Positions 1 through 4,682 of a DNA stretch of 5,963 bases are shown piece after piece. The position numbers and the translations under genes are program-made. How positions within the stretch are numbered: position 1 is the stretch's first letter; every line of letters starts with the position of its first letter. Under the pieces are notes generated by a model that was not told the origin of the DNA, made no database searches, and saw only the letters and a program-made list of their open reading frames with translations. This DNA comes from Burkholderiales bacterium. Its GTDB lineage: Bacteria > Pseudomonadota > Gammaproteobacteria > Burkholderiales > Casimicrobiaceae. The stretch lies in NCBI GenBank assembly GCA_025354075.1, contig JANXNO010000613.1, positions 1-5,963 of the forward strand. Direction: 5' to 3'.

Positions 1-92
1 CTGGGATAAAGCTGGTATTTACAGTGAAGTCAACTATCGCCTTTTAATCACCCTAAGCCCAATTAGAATGGGCGTTGTAACAAAAAGCTATT
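1..92. other. Leader upstream of fabD, no recognisable gene end
   Basis: In betaproteobacteria fabH usually lies just upstream of fabD. Of the three forward frames, one stops at 7-9 (after Leu-Gly), one stops at 45-47 (after a tail ending IAF), and the third runs on into fabD out of frame. None of the tails resembles the usual FabH C-terminus (GxxxxxSAL(I/V)R plus an aromatic residue). Any upstream gene therefore either ends within the first 9 bases with an atypical tail or lies outside the window. Confidence 0.45.
18..48 (+). promoter_or_regulatory. Possible sigma-70-type promoter for fabD
   Basis: A TTTACA hexamer at 18-23 (5 of 6 to the -35 consensus) is followed after 19 bases by TTTAAT at 43-48 (5 of 6 to the -10 consensus). 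The spacer is two bases longer than ideal. Transcription would start near 55 and leave a leader of roughly 38 bases before fabD. The stretch is visibly more AT-rich than the genes. This is a consensus match by eye only; it would matter because fabD may not be cotranscribed with an upstream fabH. Confidence 0.3.
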
Positions 93-1025
93 ATGAAAAT
101 TGCATTCGTATTTCCGGGCCAGGGCTCGCAGTCGGTGGGCATGATGGCGGGTTACGCTGGCCTTGCGCAAATTGATGAAACCCTTCGTGCGGCCGACGTG
201 GCGCTTGGTGCGCCCATCACTGCGATGATGGCTGACGGCCCCAGCGAAGCGTTGAACATCACGACTCACACGCAGCCAGCAATGCTCGCTGCGGATGTCG
301 CCGTATGGAACGCCTGGCTTGCCGCCGGTGGGCCCCAACCGTCGCTGCTCGCAGGGCATAGTCTCGGCGAATATGCAGCGCTGGTCGCCTCAGGATCGCT
401 GGATTTCGCCTCCGCCATGAAGCTCGTCAAAGCCCGTTCACACGCCATGCAAGACGCCGTGCCCGCAGGCATCGGCGGCATGGCAGCTGTGCTCGGTATC
501 GAGGCCGATCTGCTCGCGCAAGTTTGCGAGCAGGCAAGCGAAGGCGAGGTCGTATCCTGCTGCAATTTGAACGCGCCGGGGCAAATCGTAATTGGCGGTC
601 ACAAGACGGCCGTCGAGCGCGCGATGGCGCTCGCCAAAGCCGCGGGTGCCAAGCGTGCGCTGCTGCTGCCGATGAGCGTGCCCAGCCACTGCGAGCTCAT
701 GCGACCCGCCGCCGAAGCGATGGCACAAGCGTTGAACCAGGCCCATTTTCAGCCCCCGAAAATCGCCGTGCTGCACAACGCGACCGTCGACGTCGCCGGC
801 GACGCGGCAGCCATTCGCCTGGTGCTCGCCGAGCAATTGTTCAAACCGGTCCGGTGGATCGAAACGATTGACAAAATGGCGATGCAAGGCGTGACTCACA
901 TCATCGAATGCGGCCCCGGCAAGGTCCTCGCGGGCATGGTCAAACGCATCGCGCCCGGCGTGACGTGTTTGTCACTCGCGGATAAGGCGAGTTTTGATGC
1001 TGCACTGATCCAGGTGTGCGCGTAG
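93..1025 (+). CDS. fabD: Malonyl-CoA:ACP transacylase (FabD)
   Basis: Cytoplasmic enzyme that moves the malonyl group from CoA to the phosphopantetheine of ACP, supplying the extender unit for type II fatty-acid synthesis. The protein is 310 residues, the same size as E. coli FabD (about 309). Visible motifs are the N-terminal FVFPGQGSQ (5-13), the nucleophile elbow GHSLG (88-92) with catalytic Ser90, Arg115 in the KARSHAMQ helix (malonate carboxylate binding in the family), SVPSHC (195-200) with catalytic His199, and GPGKVL (274-279). The start is fixed by MKIAFVFPGQGSQ, which aligns with the family N-terminus. There is no good Shine-Dalgarno sequence, only an A-rich run (82-86). The partner genes acpP and fabF are downstream, but fabG, normally the next gene, is displaced about 2.4 kb by two unrelated genes. 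Nothing in the protein suggests decay. Confidence 0.97.
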   Translation: MKIAFVFPGQGSQSVGMMAGYAGLAQIDETLRAADVALGAPITAMMADGPSEALNITTHTQPAMLAADVAVWNAWLAAGGPQPSLLAGHSLGEYAALVASGSLDFASAMKLVKARSHAMQDAVPAGIGGMAAVLGIEADLLAQVCEQASEGEVVSCCNLNAPGQIVIGGHKTAVERAMALAKAAGAKRALLLPMSVPSHCELMRPAAEAMAQALNQAHFQPPKIAVLHNATVDVAGDAAAIRLVLAEQLFKPVRWIETIDKMAMQGVTHIIECGPGKVLAGMVKRIAPGVTCLSLADKASFDAALIQVCA

Positions 1026-1029
1026 CCGG

Positions 1030-1091
1030 GTGATTGATTCGCCGCGTTTCAGATTTAATGCGTCGCGCGCCGGGCAAACCCGTGCAATCAC
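1030..1091. repeat. Inverted repeat between convergent genes
   Basis: The 68-bp gap between the stops of fabD and the convergent enolase-superfamily gene holds a perfect 7-bp inverted repeat, GTGATTG (1030-1036) and CAATCAC (1085-1091). Nested inside it is a 4-bp CGGG/CCCG hairpin (1071-1074 and 1079-1082). Neither arm is followed by a T-run on either strand, so an intrinsic terminator is not supported. It could be a weak bidirectional structure or chance. Confidence 0.25.
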
Positions 1092-1093
1092 AC

Positions 1094-2257
1094 TCATCCG
1101 AGTGACGGATGCAGACCACGGGTGACAGGCGCATGCGGATGCCGGGTGAGCACGTCTGTTGCAATGGCTGCACCGATTCCAGCCGCGTCGGGCGCGTTGA
1201 AATAGCCATCCGCAAAAGTTGGGGACGCTCCGTGAACCGCGCCTGTGAAGAGCGCGCTTTCACCCACTTGCAGCTCAAGAAAATCGCATCCTGTGCCCGC
1301 GATACAGGCATGCAGGCTGGCAAAGTTGCAGATCGGTCCCGTGGGGTTGTGCGGTGCCGTTTGCACGTTATTTTTTGCAGCAAAGTCTGCGATGCGCAGC
1401 AGCGCGCCAATGCCGCCACAATACTTCACGTCGGGCATGATGGTGTCGTACAGGCCGCATTCAATGAATAGGCGAAAGCCCTCAACCTCAGACTGCATTT
1501 CTGCGCCGGCGAGCCGCACGTCCCGCGCGTTGGCGTATTCGCGGATCGCTCGGATATCTCTGTGCCAAGCGGGCTGTTCACTGATGGGGCATTCAAGCCA
1601 GTGCAATTGGCTTTCACGCGACTCGTCGAGCACGCGTCGCGCCGTTTTTGGCGTGAGTCGCCAATGGCAGTCAACCATCAGCTTGATATCGAATCCAACC
1701 GCCTCGCGCACCGCGCGGACGCGATCAAGTGCGGCGTCGATCAACGCGCCCCCCGCATCGGATTCTGCGTTGGTCGGCAGTACGCCGTCGAAGGGAGCCA
1801 GCTTGATTGCAGCAAATCCTGATGCGACGGCCGCTTTTGCACTGTTCGCGAATCCTGCGGGCGTTCGCAGCTGGGTGGCGCGATTGATGTTGGCGTAGAC
1901 CGCGACGCTGGAGCGTCCGCCGTGACCGAACAGCCGCCACACCGGAAGCCCGGCCTCTTGTCCGAGCAGGTCAAGCAGCGCTTGCTCCGTCGCACTTTTG
2001 ACCGAGTGCTCAATCAGTCCACCTGGCGAATGCAGATGCAGCGCGCAGGCAGCGGCAGCTTCGGCGATGGAGCCTACAGTGCGTTGCTGCAGTTCAGCCG
2101 CGAAAGTGACGGCGTATTCGCGCTGCAACGTTTCCCACGAATTAAGCGAGCATTCGCCCCAACCGATCCGACCGGACGCGGCTTCTAAGCGTATGAACGA
2201 CCAGTTCGTTTTGCTGTTGACATGCAGAACGTGAAACGTGACGCTACGAATTTTCAT
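1094..2257 (-). CDS. Enolase-superfamily enzyme, mandelate racemase/galactonate dehydratase type (probable sugar-acid dehydratase or cycloisomerase)
   Basis: A 387-residue cytoplasmic enzyme of the mandelate racemase/muconate lactonizing group, which abstracts a proton alpha to a carboxylate using Mg2+. The N-terminal capping domain (about 1-115) starts MKIRSVTFHVL. The C-terminal barrel carries Mg ligands Asp196 (VDCH), Glu222 (LECP) and Glu253 (AGAE), the base dyad Asp276 (MPDV) and His303 (APHNPTGP), and Glu328 (FLEL). The usual KxK is reduced to Lys152-Leu-Ala. A second histidine, His198, sits two residues after the first metal ligand, as I recall for E. coli galactonate dehydratase DgoD. 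That pattern favours dehydration of a sugar acid, but the substrate cannot be read from sequence. The chosen ATG (2257) gives the family N-terminus; a TTG nine codons upstream (2284) is also in frame. No strong ribosome-binding site is seen. The gene runs against fabD and diverges from the Bug receptor gene. Confidence 0.9.
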   Translation of the reverse strand: MKIRSVTFHVLHVNSKTNWSFIRLEAASGRIGWGECSLNSWETLQREYAVTFAAELQQRTVGSIAEAAAACALHLHSPGGLIEHSVKSATEQALLDLLGQEAGLPVWRLFGHGGRSSVAVYANINRATQLRTPAGFANSAKAAVASGFAAIKLAPFDGVLPTNAESDAGGALIDAALDRVRAVREAVGFDIKLMVDCHWRLTPKTARRVLDESRESQLHWLECPISEQPAWHRDIRAIREYANARDVRLAGAEMQSEVEGFRLFIECGLYDTIMPDVKYCGGIGALLRIADFAAKNNVQTAPHNPTGPICNFASLHACIAGTGCDFLELQVGESALFTGAVHGASPTFADGYFNAPDAAGIGAAIATDVLTRHPHAPVTRGLHPSLG

Positions 2258-2307
2258 GTGGCAAGCATAATCACCGGCCACCAACGGAACCTATCAGCAG
2301 GCTCAAA
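2258..2307. promoter_or_regulatory. Divergent 50-bp promoter region
   Basis: The only space between the start codons of the minus-strand enzyme gene and the plus-strand receptor gene. CATAAT at 2266-2271 is 5 of 6 to a -10 box for the receptor gene. Its complement contributes to a GATTAT-like -10 for the enzyme gene. I could not find a convincing -35 for either direction, and any such element would have to lie inside one of the coding regions. With so little room the two promoters must overlap, which implies coordinated or mutually exclusive transcription. AGG at 2299-2301, six bases before the receptor ATG, is its likely ribosome-binding site. Confidence 0.4.
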
Positions 2308-3264
2308 ATGAAACAGATTTATGCGGCGCTGGGCGCGCTATGGATAGCGTGTGCCGCCATGGCGCAGCCTTTTCCGTCAAAATCAGTGAAGATCATCGTG
2401 CCGAGCACGCCGGGTGACGGTTCTGACATTCTGGCGCGTTCAATCGGGCAAAAATTGACTGAGCGCTGGGGGCAGCCCGTGCTTGTAGAAAACCGTCCCG
2501 GCGCGGGCGGCGTGATAGGCGCCGAGGCCGCTGCGCGCTCGCCCGCCGACGGCTACACCGTGATCATGGGCAATGCTGGATCGCACGCAATAAATCAGGC
2601 GCTGTATGCAAAACTGAGCTATGACGTAGTGCGCGACTTTTCGCCGATCACGCTGGTGGCCTCGGCACCGAATGTGTTTATCGTGAATCCGTCGGTGCCA
2701 GCCAAAACCGTCGCAGAATTCATCGCGCTGGCCAGAAAAGAGCCGGGTAAATATTCGTTTGCATCCGGTGGCAATGGCTCATCTGCGCACTTGAACGGCG
2801 AAATGCTTAATGCGTTCGCCGGGATTGACATGACGCATGTGCCCTACAAAGGCTCCAGCCCCGCCATTACCGACGTGATTGCCGGACAGGTTCAACTGAT
2901 GATCGGTAATCTGCCTCCCATCCTGCCACACATTAAATCCGGCAAGGTGCGCGCCCTCGGCGTGACGACTACCACGCGTTTTTCGGCAACACCGGATGTG
3001 CCGCCGATTTCGGAAACAGTGGCAGGTTACGAATCAATGGCATGGTTCGGACTGTTCGCGCCCGCCGGAACACCGAAAGACGTGATCACTAAATGGCACA
3101 ACGACACCGTCGCCGTGCTCGCACTGCCCGACATTCGCGAGCGAATTGTCCAGCTCGGCTTTGAGGTCGTTGGCAACACACCCGAGGCTTACGCTACGCT
3201 GGTTCGCAGCGACATCGCAAAGTGGCAACGGGTGGTTAAGGCCTCAGGTGCGAAGGCAGACTAG
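2308..3264 (+). CDS. Bug/TctC-family periplasmic solute-binding receptor
   Basis: A 318-residue exported receptor of the Bordetella uptake gene (TctC) family, which binds carboxylates, amino acids, amides or related small solutes in the periplasm. A short signal peptide (residues 1-19, KQ start, hydrophobic core, AMA before the predicted cleavage) leads into PFPSKSVKIIVP (21-32). Family motifs follow in order: PGDGSDILAR (35-44), VENRPGAGGVIGAE (60-73), HVPYKGSSPAITD (177-189), and GQVQLMIGNLPPILPHIKSGKVRALGVT (193-220). The C-terminal LFAPAGTPKDVI (249-260) is also typical. The usual PGG of the first ligand loop reads PGD here (Asp37). No TctA/TctB membrane genes are nearby, as is normal for orphan Bug receptors. 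Pairing with the divergent enolase-superfamily enzyme suggests, but does not prove, that the receptor captures that enzyme's substrate. Confidence 0.93.
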   Translation: MKQIYAALGALWIACAAMAQPFPSKSVKIIVPSTPGDGSDILARSIGQKLTERWGQPVLVENRPGAGGVIGAEAAARSPADGYTVIMGNAGSHAINQALYAKLSYDVVRDFSPITLVASAPNVFIVNPSVPAKTVAEFIALARKEPGKYSFASGGNGSSAHLNGEMLNAFAGIDMTHVPYKGSSPAITDVIAGQVQLMIGNLPPILPHIKSGKVRALGVTTTTRFSATPDVPPISETVAGYESMAWFGLFAPAGTPKDVITKWHNDTVAVLALPDIRERIVQLGFEVVGNTPEAYATLVRSDIAKWQRVVKASGAKAD

Positions 3265-3383
3265 CGGGCGGGTAGTTCTTTGCGGTTCGCGCTGCGCCCG
3301 ATCAACATCACCCCCATCACTGCGGAGCACAGCGAGCGCGTTGCGCCACTGGCACGGCTTTGCCTCATGCCCAAAACGGCAAC

Positions 3384-3411
3384 TCGAAACACCGCGCGCT
3401 CATGTTCTAAT
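3384..3411 (+). promoter_or_regulatory. Weak candidate promoter for fabG-acpP
   Basis: TCGAAA (3384-3389, 4 of 6 to -35) and TCTAAT (3406-3411, 5 of 6 to -10) are separated by 16 bases. Transcription would begin near 3418, about 50 bases before the fabG start. The match is modest, but some promoter is expected here because the preceding two genes are unrelated and one of them opposes fab transcription. Confidence 0.3.
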
Positions 3412-3454
3412 GTTTCCTGATGCTGGAAGGCTTGGGGCCGTCCTTCGCGAAATC

Positions 3455-3460
3455 AGAGGA
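3455..3460 (+). promoter_or_regulatory. Shine-Dalgarno of fabG
   Basis: AGAGGA lies seven bases before the fabG ATG at 3468. It is the clearest ribosome-binding site in the window and supports that start. Confidence 0.75.
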
Positions 3461-3467
3461 ACGCTAG

Positions 3468-4199
3468 ATGAAGGATAGAGTCACGCTTGTCACCGGAGCC
3501 ACCCGCGGGATCGGGGCCGCTATAGCGAAAACGCTCGCTGAGTCGCGCGCGAAGGTGATCGGCACGGCGACCACCCAGGACGGCGCGGACAAAATTAGCG
3601 CGGCGCTGGCATCCTTTGGCGGTCGAGGTATTGTGCTGGACGTGACCGACGCGGCTGCCATCGACGCTGCCATCAAGAACATCGAATCGAAAGAAGGTTG
3701 CGTCGGCATTCTGGTCAACAACGCAGGGATCACGCGCGACACGCTGCTCATGCGCATGAAAGACGACGACTGGGATGCGGTGTTGGATACCAATTTAAAA
3801 AGCGTGTTTCGCCTCACTCGGGCGGTCAGCCGCGCGATGATGAAGGCGCGCTTCGGCCGCGTGGTCAATATTGGCTCGGTCGTGGGCTCAATGGGTAACG
3901 CCGGACAGGTGAATTACGCTGCCGCCAAGGCCGGCTTGATTGGTCTGACCAAATCTCTGGCAGCTGAGCTGGGGTCTCGAAATATCACGGTGAATCTCGT
4001 CGCACCGGGATTTATCGATACCGACATGACGCAGGGATTGCCCGAAGCACAACGCACCAAACTCGTTGAAATGATTCCGGCAGGTCGGCTCGGCAGCCCG
4101 CAGGACATCGCTGAAGCGGTGAAATTTTTGTGTGGCGACGGAGCAGGTTACGTCACTGGAACTACGCTTCATGTCAATGGCGGTATGTATTTCGCGTAA
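3468..4199 (+). CDS. fabG: 3-oxoacyl-ACP reductase (FabG)
   Basis: NADPH-dependent short-chain dehydrogenase that reduces 3-ketoacyl-ACP to (R)-3-hydroxyacyl-ACP, the first reduction of each elongation cycle; normally a cytoplasmic tetramer. The protein is 243 residues, the usual length (E. coli 244). The Rossmann cofactor motif TGATRGIG is at 9-16, with Arg13 as expected for NADPH preference. It is followed by DVTD (58-61), NNAG (84-87), Asn109, catalytic Ser137 (NIGSVVG), and the Tyr150/Lys154 pair (YAAAK). VAPGFIDTDMT (178-188) and the C-terminal GGMYFA complete the classic FabG pattern. Location directly upstream of acpP and fabF distinguishes it from the many other SDR enzymes. It ends 136 bases before acpP. 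Confidence 0.97.
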   Translation: MKDRVTLVTGATRGIGAAIAKTLAESRAKVIGTATTQDGADKISAALASFGGRGIVLDVTDAAAIDAAIKNIESKEGCVGILVNNAGITRDTLLMRMKDDDWDAVLDTNLKSVFRLTRAVSRAMMKARFGRVVNIGSVVGSMGNAGQVNYAAAKAGLIGLTKSLAAELGSRNITVNLVAPGFIDTDMTQGLPEAQRTKLVEMIPAGRLGSPQDIAEAVKFLCGDGAGYVTGTTLHVNGGMYFA

Positions 4200-4205
4200 G
4201 TTCAG

Positions 4206-4270
4206 GGAAGATGCTGCCTGTTGCCCTGGGTTTAACTCGAAGTGCACTGACGCACAGGCGCAGCATTTCC
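4206..4270 (+). terminator. Bulged stem-loop between fabG and acpP, possible attenuator
   Basis: Seven bases after the fabG stop, GGAA (4206-4209), ATGCTG (4211-4216) and CCTG (4217-4220) can pair with CAGG (4255-4258), CAGCAT (4261-4266) and TTCC (4267-4270). This makes 14 base pairs, with one bulged base (4210) on the left and two (4259-4260) on the right. The 34-base loop contains a smaller GTGC/GCAC hairpin (4242-4245 with 4252-4255). TTTGTT follows at 4271-4276. The T-run is short, so this may be a leaky terminator, a processing site, or an mRNA-stability element. The pairing is seen directly; the function is inferred. Confidence 0.45.
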
Positions 4271-4325
4271 TTTGTTAAAATTCCGGTTAATCGGCAGTTG
4301 CCGCTTTTCATAAAAGGATCCATCT

Positions 4326-4329
4326 AGGA
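4326..4329 (+). promoter_or_regulatory. Shine-Dalgarno of acpP
   Basis: AGGA sits six bases before the acpP ATG at 4336. A second AGGA (4315-4318) lies 17 bases from the start and is too far away to serve. Bases 4304-4316 upstream form a small CTTTT/AAAAG hairpin. Confidence 0.6.
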
Positions 4330-4335
4330 TTTGCC

Positions 4336-4572
4336 ATGAGTGATATCGAAGCCCGCGTAAGAAAAATCGTCGCTGACCAATTGGGTGTGGCCGAAGGCGA
4401 CATCAAAAACGAATCGTCATTTGTTGACGACCTCGGAGCCGATTCGCTCGACACCGTTGAACTCGTGATGGCGCTTGAAGAAGAGTTCGGCACCGAAATT
4501 CCGGATGACGAAGCCGAGAAGATCACGACTGTGCAGCTGGCGATTGATTACGTCACCTCGCACAAGAAATAA
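4336..4572 (+). CDS. acpP: Acyl carrier protein
   Basis: A 78-residue acidic four-helix carrier protein, the same length as E. coli ACP, that shuttles acyl chains between fatty-acid synthesis enzymes. The phosphopantetheine attachment motif [12 protein letters not shown] spans residues 34-45 with Ser37 (Ser36 after Met removal). Helix II is rich in Glu ([12 protein letters not shown], 41-52), the recognition face for FabD, FabG and FabF, and IPDDEAEKI (55-63) matches the helix III region. It carries no extra domains. It lies between fabG and fabF and is followed at once by a strong terminator, which should let it be made in excess of fabF, in keeping with the high abundance of ACP in bacteria. 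Confidence 0.98.
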   Translation: MSDIEARVRKIVADQLGVAEGDIKNESSFVDDLGADSLDTVELVMALEEEFGTEIPDDEAEKITTVQLAIDYVTSHKK

Positions 4573-4612
4573 GCGCTGAAGAAACCAGGGCCCGCCCTTG
4601 AGCGTACAAACG

Positions 4613-4646
4613 AAGGCGGCCATAGTGCCGCCTTTTTTGTTTTTTT
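4613..4646 (+). terminator. Strong Rho-independent terminator after acpP
   Basis: A perfect 8-bp GC-rich stem, AAGGCGGC (4613-4620) with GCCGCCTT (4627-4634), closes a six-base loop CATAGT. The T-rich tract runs from 4633 to 4646, broken only by one G at 4639. It begins 40 bases after the acpP stop and ends 25 bases before the fabF ATG, so it probably sets the acpP to fabF ratio by partial readthrough. Confidence 0.92.
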
Positions 4647-4661
4647 GAAAAGTAATCGACC

Positions 4662-4682
4662 ATGACCGACTATGACAGTTAG
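4662..4682 (+). other. Six-codon ORF overlapping the fabF start
   Basis: ATG at 4662 opens a frame reading MTDYDS and stops with TAG at 4680-4682, eight bases past the fabF ATG at 4672 and in a different frame. The only purine-rich stretch upstream (GAAAAG, 4647-4652) is nine bases from this ATG but 19 from the fabF ATG. It could couple translation by termination and re-initiation, or it could be chance. Confidence 0.3.

Larger units (their letters stand above)
3265..3467. other. 203-bp gap between the Bug gene and fabG
   Basis: No credible gene is seen here. Just after the receptor stop is a 6-bp GC inverted repeat, CGGGCG (3265-3270) and CGCCCG (3295-3300), with a 24-base loop and no T-run; it is at best a poor terminator. 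The right-hand part holds the candidate fabG promoter and ribosome-binding site listed separately. I see no direct repeats or transposon-end remnants marking an insertion boundary. Confidence 0.4.

Noticed and set aside
438..899. Minus-strand 153-codon open frame inside fabD
   Set aside because: It lies wholly within a certain fabD and has a composition-driven sequence with no recognisable motif; it is a shadow of the high-GC coding frame.
1095..1111. CATCCG/CGGATG hairpin over the stop codon of the enolase-superfamily gene
   Set aside because: Only six base pairs, mostly coding sequence, with no T-run on either strand; not a credible terminator.
1245..1898. Plus-strand 217-codon open frame opposite the enolase-superfamily gene
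   Set aside because: Antisense shadow with Ser/Arg/Ala-rich low-information sequence; the minus strand has complete metal-ligand and dyad motifs.
2258..2284. Extension of the enolase-superfamily protein to a TTG start at 2284
   Set aside because: The nine added residues precede the family-typical MKIRSV start, rely on a rare start codon and would consume most of the divergent promoter region.
3146..3478. Plus-strand 110-codon open frame covering the gap before fabG
   Set aside because: It overlaps the end of the Bug gene in another frame, has a Ser/Arg-rich sequence, lacks a ribosome-binding site and resembles no family I know.
4274..4290. GTTAA repeated at 4274-4278 and 4286-4290 upstream of acpP, considered as a regulator site
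   Set aside because: Five-base units in an AT-rich patch are expected by chance, and they match no fatty-acid regulator operator I can name.
4276..4314. TAAAAT (4276-4281) and CATAAA (4309-4314) as -10 boxes of an acpP promoter
   Set aside because: Neither has a reasonable -35 hexamer at 16-18 bases; an acpP promoter is plausible here but not supported by sequence.
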